Shown here: piece by piece, positions 1-6,584 of the stretch
How the letters are laid out: each line of letters begins with the position of its first letter
Position numbering within the stretch: position 1 is the first letter of the stretch
Assembly: GCA_030646595.1 (NCBI GenBank)
Contig: JAUSKS010000108.1
Coordinates: 1-20,445 of the forward strand
DNA: 20,445 nucleotides
Direction: 5' to 3'
Origin: Gallionellaceae bacterium
GTDB taxonomy: Bacteria > Pseudomonadota > Gammaproteobacteria > Burkholderiales > Gallionellaceae
Made by a program: the position numbers and the translations under genes
Notes under the pieces: generated by a model
What the model was told of the DNA's origin: nothing
The model's database searches: none
Seen by the model: only the letters and a program-made list of their open reading frames with translations

Positions 1-1
1 G

Positions 2-57
2 TTGGGGGGTTGGGGGGTTGGGGGGTTGGGGGGTTGGGGGGTTGGGGGGTTGGGGGG
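2..57. repeat. G-rich octamer tandem repeat
   Basis: Seven perfect copies of TTGGGGGG stand head to tail at the left edge, so the array may continue outside the window. Seven runs of six G give strong potential for a G-quadruplex on the plus strand. No coding frame uses it. It is a simple-sequence array prone to slippage; no function is claimed. Confidence 0.95.
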
Positions 58-311
58 CAGGGAGGGGTTAAAGCCGTAAGCCAAGCGTAGCGATGCCTTC
101 AGCCAAAAAAACCCACTCCAACTCCCCCTTGTCAGGGGGAGAGCAGTACGCTTACTACGCGATCGAATAAATCTGCGTTTCCCTAAAGTCAAAGTATCTA
201 TTTTCAAGAAGGCAAAAGCTTTGTACGCCAACGCACAGATAAAATCCGGAGAAATCAATGATTATGAAAAAATGAGGCATTTACTTTGCTCAAAATGGTA
301 AAGAAGAAAGC
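58..311. other. gene-free stretch before the signalling cluster
   Basis: No gene is supported here. The stretch contains an 8-bp perfect hairpin (122-129 with 134-141, arms CTCCCCCT/AGGGGGAG, loop TGTC). This resembles the CCC-rich hairpin at 4836-4859 and is probably a dispersed intergenic repeat. A tiny frame of five codons at 258-275 follows a GGAG, but it is too short to call. An AAGAAAG ribosome-binding site lies directly before the ATG at 312. Confidence 0.6.
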
Positions 312-728
312 ATGAAAAAACGTAAAGCTCGTGTACTGATTGCGGATGATGAGCCGCATATCCGCAGTTGGATCGGTTTGATTTTTACATCGCTGGGTGC
401 AGAAGTCATTGCCGAAGCTTCAGATGGCGAACAGGCATTAAGCTTGTACAAGCAATTCTCGCCGGATATGGTGTTGCTCGATATCAATATGCCCAAGATG
501 GACGGGATCGCTGTTCTGAAACAAATCATGGTGATCAATAATAGAACTCTGGTGGTGATGTTGACCTCGTTGAATGCGCTTGAAATCGTGAAGGAGTGCA
601 TCGATAACGGGGCATGGAATTACATTCTGAAGGACACGACCGCCGATGAGTTGCACAAAGCGATCAGTGCAACCTGGGGTGAATATATGGCGGCAATCAA
701 AGCAGTCAGGGACGTTGCACCATCATGA
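312..728 (+). CDS. stand-alone response-regulator receiver (CheY-like)
   Basis: This is a 138-residue protein made of a single receiver domain with no output domain, so it probably acts through protein-protein contact as CheY and Spo0F types do. The acidic pair is D12/D13, the phospho-accepting residue is D57 in LLDINMP, the switch residue is T85 in MLTS, and the conserved lysine is K107 in ILKD. The ATG has an AAGAAAG ribosome-binding site just upstream. Its stop overlaps the start of the zinc-ribbon gene by 4 bp (ATGA), so the two are translationally coupled and lie in one operon with the GspE-like ATPase. The partner kinase is plausibly the hybrid kinase at 2790, but this is inferred from position only. 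Confidence 0.9.
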   Translation: MKKRKARVLIADDEPHIRSWIGLIFTSLGAEVIAEASDGEQALSLYKQFSPDMVLLDINMPKMDGIAVLKQIMVINNRTLVVMLTSLNALEIVKECIDNGAWNYILKDTTADELHKAISATWGEYMAAIKAVRDVAPS

Positions 729-1039
729 ATTGCAATCACATCAACCCGGCGGGTTATGTGTACTGCGGGACATGCGGGGCCGTATTGGCGCATGTCCGTT
801 GCCGTTGCGGCTTTGTCGCCGGAATCGGTGACATATTCTGCGGCCGCTGCGGAATAAATTTGCTTGAGGGTGCCGCAGGGGATGGCCGGGCCGTCGTTGA
901 TGCCGATCATCGTTTTGATCTTGAGCGTCTGGTACAGCAGGCGGCGCAAGAAAAGCAGTTTCTGGAGTCAACCGATAAAGCGCGTGTTACGCAGGACGAT
1001 ATTCGCAAGCTGCTAACCATGCGTAAAAGGAAATTCTGA
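725..1039 (+). CDS. double zinc-ribbon protein
   Basis: This is a 104-residue protein with two predicted zinc-binding sites in its first half. One is C3, H5, C14 and C17 (pattern NP-G-YC-TCG); the other is C26, C28, C39 and C42. The second half is charged and probably helical, with no recognised domain. The gene overlaps the upstream receiver by 4 bp and the downstream ATPase by 1 bp (TGATG), so the three products are probably made in fixed proportion and may form one complex. Zinc ribbons of this kind commonly act as protein or nucleic-acid docking modules. No signal peptide or membrane segment is seen, so it is cytoplasmic. Its function is unknown; an adaptor between the receiver and the ATPase is a guess from gene order. 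Confidence 0.75.
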   Translation: MNCNHINPAGYVYCGTCGAVLAHVRCRCGFVAGIGDIFCGRCGINLLEGAAGDGRAVVDADHRFDLERLVQQAAQEKQFLESTDKARVTQDDIRKLLTMRKRKF

Positions 1040-2742
1040 TGATAAAGCTGACGGAATCGTTGATTGCAAGTTTGCAGGAAAAGGCACACGTTCCACCTGC
1101 GCCGCTGGCAAGCATGATCAGGGCGGCAAAAAATGATGCGGTCGATTTTGCGCAGTTCGTCATTCAGGATGGGTATCTGGACCGCGACACGGCGGGAGAA
1201 TGGTTGGCGAGCCAGTTGAACCGCACTTACGTCAACCTGAGCAAAACCCTGTTTCAGGAAGAAATGCTTTCCATGCTGACCGTGGAGATCGCGCAACGCT
1301 ATCAGGCTATCCCGTTCTACAATTTGGGCAATGCGGTGACGGTGGCGATGGTTAGCCCCAATGACCAGCAGGTTGTCACGGTGCTGGAAAATTTGTTAAT
1401 GAAGCCGGTTAGCCCGGTGTTCTGTTTCAAGGATGAGGTCGATTCGGCAATCAAGGTTAATTATCAATCCGCCCAGCATGTGGATGATCTGGTGACGAGC
1501 TTCGACCTGACGGTATTCCAGGCAGGAGAGTTGAGTGATGCGGCGCTGATGAAACTGCTCGACTCCAAGCCGCTCGTCGAACTCTCCGACTCGATCATCC
1601 TGCTGGCGCTCAAGGAACGCGCCTCGGATATCCATATTGAACCGAAGAAGAATGAGGTGCTAGTGCGCTTCCGGATCGACGGGGATCTGGTGGACAGGCT
1701 GTTCCTGCCGGTAGAAATGGCGTTACCGCTGACATCACGTTACAAAATCTCATCCGGGCTGGATATCACCGAGCGACGCAGGCCGCAGGATGGCCGACTC
1801 AGTTTTGCGCTCCCGATGAAAGTGCTGGATTTGCGCGTTTCCTGCCTGCCTGTCATGCACGGCGAAAAAGTGGTGATGCGCATTCTGGGCTCGTTATATA
1901 CCAGTTCCGTCCTGAATCTGGACAAGCTGGATTTTTCTCCCGAGGTGTTGCGCCCATTCAAGACCACCCTGAAATATCAGCAGGGCATCCTGTTTGTGAC
2001 CGGCCCGACCGGTTCGGGCAAGAGCACCACGCTGTATGCGGCGCTGAACTTTATCAACACGCGCGACATCAACATGGTCACCATCGAAGACCCGGTCGAA
2101 TACGAAGTGCCGACCCTGAATCAGGTGATGGTCAACGATAAGGCCGGCCGGGGCTTTCAGACAGTGTTGCGTTCGGTGTTGCGCCAGGATCCGGATACCA
2201 TTCTGGTGGGCGAAATCCGCGACACCGAAACCGCGCGTATCGCCGCCCAAGCGGCGTTGACCGGCCATCTGGTCTTGACCACGCTGCACACCAACGATGC
2301 GATTCAGGCTACCACGCGCTTGCTGGAAATGGGCGTGGAGCGGTTCATCGTGGCTCCATCCATCATCGGCGTGCTTGGGCAGCGTCTGGTGAAAAGGTTG
2401 TGTGAATATTGCAAGACCGAACATCGGCCCAATCGTGAGGAGTTGCGCCAGTATTTCTACTGGCGCGAAGGCGCCGAGCTACCGGTATTTTACAAAGGAA
2501 CGGGCTGCGGGCATTGCGGTGGCTCAGGCTATTCCGGACGGGTGGGCATTCATGAATTCCTGAAAATCACTCCGCAGCTACGCGACGCGATCCTGCGTGA
2601 ACGCAATTATGATGAGATACTGGCTATCGCGGTGCAGCAGGGATTTCACAATCTGCGCTACGACGGTTTCAAGAAGTCATTGCGTGGATTGACTTCACTG
2701 GAAGAGGTAATACGCGCCACCGCTTCGCTGGAAGATGAATAA
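1039..2742 (+). CDS. GspE/PilB-family secretion or pilus ATPase (orphan)
   Basis: This is a 567-residue hexameric-type ATPase of the type II secretion/type IV pilus family, which powers assembly at the inner membrane. Residues 1 to about 140 form an MshEN/T2SSE_N-like region, but no clear RLG-type c-di-GMP-binding motif is visible there. The motor domain has Walker A GPTGSGKST (K328), an Asp-box region near 350, a Walker B GEIRD (E392), a His box LTTLHTND (H417) and the tetracysteine zinc site C455, C458, C490 and C493. All catalytic parts look intact, so it should be active. No gspF/pilC, pilin or secretin gene lies beside it; it sits between signalling genes. It overlaps the zinc-ribbon gene by 1 bp. 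It may serve a remote pilus or secretion machine under control of the local phosphorelay, which is inference. Confidence 0.92.
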   Translation: MIKLTESLIASLQEKAHVPPAPLASMIRAAKNDAVDFAQFVIQDGYLDRDTAGEWLASQLNRTYVNLSKTLFQEEMLSMLTVEIAQRYQAIPFYNLGNAVTVAMVSPNDQQVVTVLENLLMKPVSPVFCFKDEVDSAIKVNYQSAQHVDDLVTSFDLTVFQAGELSDAALMKLLDSKPLVELSDSIILLALKERASDIHIEPKKNEVLVRFRIDGDLVDRLFLPVEMALPLTSRYKISSGLDITERRRPQDGRLSFALPMKVLDLRVSCLPVMHGEKVVMRILGSLYTSSVLNLDKLDFSPEVLRPFKTTLKYQQGILFVTGPTGSGKSTTLYAALNFINTRDINMVTIEDPVEYEVPTLNQVMVNDKAGRGFQTVLRSVLRQDPDTILVGEIRDTETARIAAQAALTGHLVLTTLHTNDAIQATTRLLEMGVERFIVAPSIIGVLGQRLVKRLCEYCKTEHRPNREELRQYFYWREGAELPVFYKGTGCGHCGGSGYSGRVGIHEFLKITPQLRDAILRERNYDEILAIAVQQGFHNLRYDGFKKSLRGLTSLEEVIRATASLEDE

Positions 2743-2789
2743 AGAGTATGCAGCCACAATAGGCGTAATTCTAATCCGTGATTAAATTA

Positions 2790-3992
2790 ATGATTAATGC
2801 ATCCGACATACTTAACGCAAAAGTGCTGGTCGTTGACGATCAGCAGGCCAATGTGCAGTTGCTGGAGCAAATGCTGCGCGGCTCAGGCTATGTTTCCATC
2901 ACGTCCACGATAAACCCGCTTGAGGTATGCGAGCTTCATCGCAAGAACCGCTACGACCTGATCCTGCTCGATCTTAAGATGCCCGGCATGAGTGGATTCC
3001 AGGTGATGGAGGGACTCAAGGACATTGAACCGGACGGCTACCTTCCTGTCATTGTGATCACCGCCCAACTGGCTTATAAGCTGCGTGCGCTGGAAGTCGG
3101 CGCGAAAGATTTCGTGAGCAAGCCGTTCGATGTTCTCGAAGTGAAAACGCGTATTCACAATATGCTGGAAGTACGGCTATTGTACAAGGAGCGCAATCGC
3201 CTGAATCAGGTGTTGCAGGAAAAGAACGCCGAACTGGAGAGTGCCAGGTCTGTGGCGGAAAAAGCCAACCTGGCCAAATCTGATTTTCTTTCCACTGTGA
3301 GCCATGAGTTACGCACGCCGCTGACGTCGATTCGTGGCGCGCTGGCGTTGATTGCCGGGGGCGTGGTGGGTGAGTTGTCGGCGGCAGCCAAACCGCTGGT
3401 CGATATTGCGCATAAGAACAGCGAACGGTTGATCCTGCTGGTTAACGATATTCTCGATATGGAAAAAATCGAGGCGGGCAAAATGGAGTTCAATTCCAGC
3501 CCGGTCAATCTCACACAATTGTTGAAACAGGCGCTGGACGGTAATCATGCCTATGCCGAGCAGTATCGGGTTAGCTTTGAACTGAAAAGCGATCCGGCGA
3601 GTGATTTGTCGAGTAATTTATCCGGGGCGATGGTCAACGTGGATGCCAACCGGATGATGCAGGTATTTGCCAATTTGCTGTCGAATGCCGCCAAGTTTTC
3701 TCACACAGGCGGCAAGGTGTTGGTTACGGTTGAACGAATTGGTCAGCATATTCGTGTGGCAGTAAAGGATAATGGCCCAGGCATTTCAGACGAATTCAAG
3801 GATCAGATATTCCAGAAATTTGCCCAGGCCGACTCCTCCGATACCCGCAAAAAAGGAGGGACCGGCCTGGGGCTTTCCATTGCCAAGGCGATCATCGAGC
3901 AGATGGGCGGCAGAATTTGGTATGACTCGCAACCCGATGTGCAGACCGCGTTTTATGTTGAATTACCCGAATGGGAAGAAATTTGTTGTTGA
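2790..3992 (+). CDS. receiver-histidine kinase hybrid
   Basis: This is a 400-residue soluble kinase. An N-terminal receiver (residues about 10-125, phospho-acceptor D61 in LLDLKMPG) is joined by a coiled linker to a HisKA domain with H172 in VSHELRTPL and a HATPase_c domain with the N box NLLSNAAKFS, the G1 box DNGPGI and the G2 box GGTGLGLS. There is no transmembrane segment or sensor domain, so it is probably cytoplasmic and driven through its receiver. An in-frame GTG lies at 2778, but the ATG at 2790 is chosen because the homologous diguanylate cyclase at 18961-19905 aligns from exactly that Met. Neither start has a strong ribosome-binding site. It follows the ATPase gene by 47 bp. The downstream receiver and Hpt protein are its likely relay partners. 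Confidence 0.9.
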   Translation: MINASDILNAKVLVVDDQQANVQLLEQMLRGSGYVSITSTINPLEVCELHRKNRYDLILLDLKMPGMSGFQVMEGLKDIEPDGYLPVIVITAQLAYKLRALEVGAKDFVSKPFDVLEVKTRIHNMLEVRLLYKERNRLNQVLQEKNAELESARSVAEKANLAKSDFLSTVSHELRTPLTSIRGALALIAGGVVGELSAAAKPLVDIAHKNSERLILLVNDILDMEKIEAGKMEFNSSPVNLTQLLKQALDGNHAYAEQYRVSFELKSDPASDLSSNLSGAMVNVDANRMMQVFANLLSNAAKFSHTGGKVLVTVERIGQHIRVAVKDNGPGISDEFKDQIFQKFAQADSSDTRKKGGTGLGLSIAKAIIEQMGGRIWYDSQPDVQTAFYVELPEWEEICC

Positions 3993-4049
3993 GTGGATTG
4001 ATAAACCGATCAGTCAGGATCGTGAGTTATTTTACGAGAGAGGGTAGCA

Positions 4050-4439
4050 ATGGCGGATAAGCTGACGCGTATCTTGTATGTGGAGGATGAGCCGGATATT
4101 CAGGCGGTGGCGCGGCTCGCGCTGGAAACCCTGGGTGGTTTCACGGTGGAAATATGCAGCTCCGGGAGCGAGGCGCTCAGCCGGGCATCTGATTTTCAAC
4201 CGCAGCTGATTTTGCTGGATGTGATGATGCCGGGCATGGACGGTCCGACCACGCTGGGTAAGCTGCGTGAACTGCCGCAATTCGCCGCCACACCGGTAAT
4301 TTTTATGACCGCCAAGGTTCAACCCGGCGAGGTCGCGGGCTACAGGGAGATCGGCGCGGTTGATGTCATTCCAAAGCCCTTCGATCCGATGACGTTATCA
4401 AGCCAGGCGCAGGCCATCTGGGAGCGTTACCATGGTTGA
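4050..4439 (+). CDS. stand-alone response-regulator receiver
   Basis: This is a 129-residue single receiver domain. It has acidic residues E12/D13, phospho-acceptor D57 in LLDVMMPGMDG, switch residue T87 in FMTA and K109 in PKPFD. It has no DNA-binding or enzymatic output domain. A GAGAGAGGG ribosome-binding stretch precedes the ATG. The end overlaps the Hpt gene by 8 bp, which points to translational coupling and a receiver/Hpt pair in one relay. It is probably fed by the hybrid kinase directly upstream; this rests on gene order, not on a visible specificity motif. Confidence 0.9.
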   Translation: MADKLTRILYVEDEPDIQAVARLALETLGGFTVEICSSGSEALSRASDFQPQLILLDVMMPGMDGPTTLGKLRELPQFAATPVIFMTAKVQPGEVAGYREIGAVDVIPKPFDPMTLSSQAQAIWERYHG

Positions 4440-4773
4440 TCTGGCAGATATGCAAGCCCAACTTAAAATCCTGAGCGATGCTTATGCCGCGCAATTGCCG
4501 GAAAAACTCGAACAGATCGAACAGGCGTGGAAGCAGTTGCCAAGGAATAGCTGGGATGATGAGGGTTTTCAAACCTTGCACCGCATGGTGCATAGCCTGA
4601 CCGGATCAGGAAAAATGTTTGATTTTGCGTTGCTTAGCGATGTGGCACGAAATCTGGAAGAGCATCTCAAGCAAATTACGCAGGCAAAAATCGCGCCGAA
4701 CGAAGAACAGCGCAAGCGCATACAGGTTTTGCTGGGTGAGCTTCATCGGGTTTGCATACGCAAACTCAACTAA
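4432..4773 (+). CDS. Hpt-domain phosphotransfer protein
   Basis: This is a 113-residue, largely helical protein with the Hpt signature HRMVHSLTGSG. The phospho-accepting histidine is H54. Hpt proteins shuttle phosphoryl groups between receiver domains, so this gene completes a kinase-receiver-Hpt-receiver set within one operon. It overlaps the upstream receiver by 8 bp. It is the last gene of the cluster and is followed by a 12-bp inverted repeat at 4777-4817. The length is normal for a free-standing Hpt module. Which receivers it serves cannot be read from sequence. Confidence 0.85.
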   Translation: MVDLADMQAQLKILSDAYAAQLPEKLEQIEQAWKQLPRNSWDDEGFQTLHRMVHSLTGSGKMFDFALLSDVARNLEEHLKQITQAKIAPNEEQRKRIQVLLGELHRVCIRKLN

Positions 4774-4776
4774 CGA

Positions 4777-4817
4777 GCATGGCAAGTTGCCACCCCTGAT
4801 AACGAAACTTGCCATGC
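4777..4817. terminator. inverted repeat between convergent genes, possible bidirectional terminator
   Basis: Arms 4777-4788 and 4806-4817 pair perfectly over 12 bp (GCATGGCAAGTT/AACTTGCCATGC) with a 17-base loop. The hairpin starts four bases after the Hpt stop and lies between two convergent genes. It lacks a clean T run, so its role as a terminator is likely but not certain. Confidence 0.55.
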
Positions 4818-4835
4818 CCGTTTCCCCCTATCCAA

Positions 4836-4859
4836 CTTTCCCCCGCAAGCGGGAGAAAG
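4836..4859. repeat. CCC-rich dispersed-type hairpin
   Basis: Arms 4836-4846 and 4849-4859 (CTTTCCCCCGC/GCGGGAGAAAG) pair with one mismatch. The sequence resembles short CCC/GGG palindromes scattered between genes in many betaproteobacteria, and the hairpin at 122-141 is of similar type. It may assist termination of the gene at 4930-5682 or of the Hpt gene. Confidence 0.5.
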
Positions 4860-4929
4860 GGCAAACGAATCGCTGCGCTAGTTTCACGTTAACCTTTGCG
4901 ATGGCGGTCGGCCATTTCGCCCGAAGTAC

Positions 4930-5682
4930 TCACCACTTCTTGATCGGGATGGTGAGGTAGATGGCGAAAACGGAGAACGCGTTGAATTGTGGAACTTTCG
5001 GGATGTAGGTTGCATTTAGTTTCACGGTGCCGAAATCATAGGTGAGACGCGGAATCGGCGCGACAAAGCCATTGCCTTTGTTGTAGGTTTTGCTTTGGAT
5101 GGCCAGGAGATCAGCGCCAAACCTCAAGTGGTCACCGAGCTTGAACTGGTAACCTGCCCCTGCAAACTTCGCCAAATGATTCCCGGAGTCTTTGAAAAAC
5201 CCGCCTTCCACATTAGCCTGACCACGAGCGTCATTGTGAAACTGGTAACCAAGTCCGAGCCCAGCATTGAGTTCGTTGTCCAAGTGATTGAGGCGGGTAC
5301 CTGCACGATCCGGGTGATACGATAATCCGAAGACGTGAAAATTGAGGCCAAACCGTTGATCTGCTGGCTGAGTATCATACGCAGATTCCACTGTTGTATT
5401 GGAGGCAGCGACCCTATCTGCAGAATGAATCTTGTTTGAAGATTCCTGTGTGCCGGAGGCGACATTATCCGCTGGAGCCTCGTGCGAAGATTCTGTATTT
5501 GTGTTGGTGGCAGCGACATTGTTTGTTGGTCGTACCTCATGCGAAGGCTCCACGTCCGCAGAAGCGGTTTGAAGAGCCACGCTGAAGAGCGTGGACTCAG
5601 GCCGACGTTCGAGAGTGCCGCATCCGCATAAAGCAAAGATAGCAACGAAAGTCGGTGCTAGCCTATAAGTGAGATATCTCAT
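4930..5682 (-). CDS. PagP-like lipid A acyltransferase-type outer-membrane lipoprotein
   Basis: This is a 250-residue precursor. Residues 1-21 are a lipoprotein signal ending in LCGC (lipidated Cys21, Gly at +2 favouring the outer membrane). Residues about 43-109 are a low-complexity linker of degenerate 16-19-residue repeats (ESS-E, AD-VA). Residues 110-250 are a beta-barrel ending in Trp. The barrel matches the PagP pattern known from E. coli: H116 in NFH, an NE---G-G-G strand, D165/S166 in FKDS, PIPRLTY and TYIP. These His, Asp and Ser residues are the ones PagP needs to move palmitate to lipid A. Met at 5682 is chosen over an in-frame upstream Met at 5727 because AGGGAG lies just before it and the signal peptide begins there. 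The lipoprotein signal and long linker are unusual for PagP, so the substrate may differ. Confidence 0.65.
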   Translation of the reverse strand: MRYLTYRLAPTFVAIFALCGCGTLERRPESTLFSVALQTASADVEPSHEVRPTNNVAATNTNTESSHEAPADNVASGTQESSNKIHSADRVAASNTTVESAYDTQPADQRFGLNFHVFGLSYHPDRAGTRLNHLDNELNAGLGLGYQFHNDARGQANVEGGFFKDSGNHLAKFAGAGYQFKLGDHLRFGADLLAIQSKTYNKGNGFVAPIPRLTYDFGTVKLNATYIPKVPQFNAFSVFAIYLTIPIKKW

Positions 5683-5765
5683 ATTCTCCCTCTGTTGTGT
5701 TAGCGTGATTGGCATTGCTAATTTCAATGGCCAAGTACCATGTATACGAGGCGGGTGCGATGTGA

Positions 5766-5791
5766 TCGCGACAACGCCATACTAGTCGCGA
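5766..5791. other. short inverted repeat downstream of the CsbD-like gene
   Basis: Arms TCGCGAC (5766-5772) and GTCGCGA (5785-5791) pair over 7 bp with a 12-base loop. They lie between the CsbD-like gene and the PagP-like gene on the minus strand. There is no T run, so it may be a weak terminator or an operator. Confidence 0.35.
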
Positions 5792-5794
5792 CTA

Positions 5795-5971
5795 CTACAG
5801 ATGATCCACTCCCCGCTGATGCTCTCGCCATACGGCCATTTGATAGCTTGAGATGCCGTTCGATTCATGAAAATTGTAGCCAAGGCGATCGTCTGTCAGT
5901 CTGCACCACTGCCGTTTGAAATTGCCTTTGAATTCTCTCCAGCCACATTTGATGCGAGTTATGTTCATCAT
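5795..5971 (-). CDS. short CsbD-like stress protein
   Basis: This is a 58-residue frame with AAGGAG 8 bases before its ATG. The N-terminal half fits the CsbD pattern: the NITRIK start, WREFKGNFK, QW and LTDD line up with the usual M-N--K--G-W-EFKGK-K--WGKLTDDDL. The C-terminal half is divergent, and several of the usual glycines are replaced (Cys9 and Cys23), so it may be a degenerate copy. CsbD-family proteins are small, abundant general-stress proteins of unknown biochemistry. A leader like those of the four ice-binding-type genes lies 180 bp upstream on the same strand (6095-6155), suggesting shared control. An ATG three bases further in is an equally possible start. Confidence 0.55.
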   Translation of the reverse strand: MMNITRIKCGWREFKGNFKRQWCRLTDDRLGYNFHESNGISSYQMAVWREHQRGVDHL

Positions 5972-6094
5972 GATAAGCTCCTTGTTACTTGTTGCATTTG
6001 ATTGAAAATTGTTCCCAATAGCAGCAGGTTAAAATTTCCAGCCTGCCTCTCTTAAACTGTTCTTGTGAAGCACTGAATCCTTGAGAGTGCTGCA

Positions 6095-6155
6095 CCGAGT
6101 AATTTGATCATCCCACCTCCGCAAAACATTCTCGGTGCGCTGGCACGCATAGGGA
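6095..6155 (-). promoter_or_regulatory. conserved leader core upstream of the CsbD-like gene
   Basis: Read on the minus strand, 6151 down to 6131 is TATGCGTGCCAGCGCACCGA, followed by a G(G)AGGTG-GATGATCA stretch. This aligns with the leaders before all four DUF3494 genes (for instance TATGTGCGCTGGCGAACGGA before the fourth). It lies 180 bp before the CsbD-like start. The partly palindromic GTGC..GCAC core could be a regulator site or part of a promoter; which cannot be told from sequence. Confidence 0.55.
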
Positions 6156-6372
6156 AACAATTTGATTTGATTGTCACTGCGCAGGATTATGGTGCTGCTT
6201 GTCAGTCGGACGCTCAATACATCCAAGCGAGATATTGGTTAAACAAGATGCGGCCAGGCGCGCGCAAGTAGCACGACTCTGGAGTAATCAGACAGATTTG
6301 TTACCTGCTGTGTATGGATCAATACAGATTGCAGCTCAAATAAATACTGTTTTTTATGCTTCTCCCAATAAA

Positions 6373-6504
6373 TTTTTTCCTTATGTGCGTTGGCGCACGA
6401 AATGTCATGGGCGGAAGTGAGATAGTTCAACCATATGTAGCATATTGCCTTAGCTCCACGTATTTCGATTTTGGATTGAAGCAGGCCAAACTGAAGCTCG
6501 CATA
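6373..6504 (+). promoter_or_regulatory. conserved leader of DUF3494 gene 1
   Basis: The block begins TTTTTTCCTTATGTGCG and contains the palindrome GTGCG-TTGG-CGCAC at 6385-6398. It shares GATAGTTCA, ATTGCCTTAGCT, TTCGATTTTGGATT and CTGAAGCTCGCATA with the leaders at 7945, 10131 and 12168. TTATG lies 204 bp before the start codon, so either the mRNA leader is long or this is a distal regulatory site. Confidence 0.65.
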
Positions 6505-6584
6505 GCCATCAAGCATGTCAACAGCAAGTATTGATGAAACGACTGATGGAACTCTAGCCATCTGACTAACCGGTGGAGAAAAAA

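Larger units (their letters stand above)
5972..6584. other. divergent intergenic region between CsbD-like and first DUF3494 gene
   Basis: This stretch of about 610 bp holds no convincing gene. It carries two oppositely oriented copies of a shared leader (minus-strand copy 6095-6155 and plus-strand copy 6373-6504). A further part (6299-6347) is also similar to the leader of the fourth DUF3494 gene (12099-12140). It therefore looks like a bidirectional control region with unusually long untranslated leaders on both sides. Confidence 0.6.

Noticed and set aside
2..57. Octamer array as a CRISPR or telomere
   Set aside because: There are no spacers, and a G-rich simple repeat next to ordinary chromosomal genes needs neither explanation.
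258..275. Five-codon frame after a GGAG as a leader peptide
   Set aside because: No attenuator-type hairpin or codon bias is visible; chance is sufficient.
3772..4047. Open frame of 91 codons overlapping the kinase end
   Set aside because: It is out of frame with the HATPase motifs and mostly inside the kinase gene, with no ribosome-binding site.
4619..4960. Open frame of 113 codons overlapping the Hpt gene and the following spacer
   Set aside because: It crosses two hairpins, overlaps the real Hpt gene in another frame, and has no domain.
6199..6420. Open frame of 73 codons on the plus strand before ice-binding-type gene 1
   Set aside because: It runs through the duplicated leader, is not conserved as protein in the other leaders, and has no ribosome-binding site.
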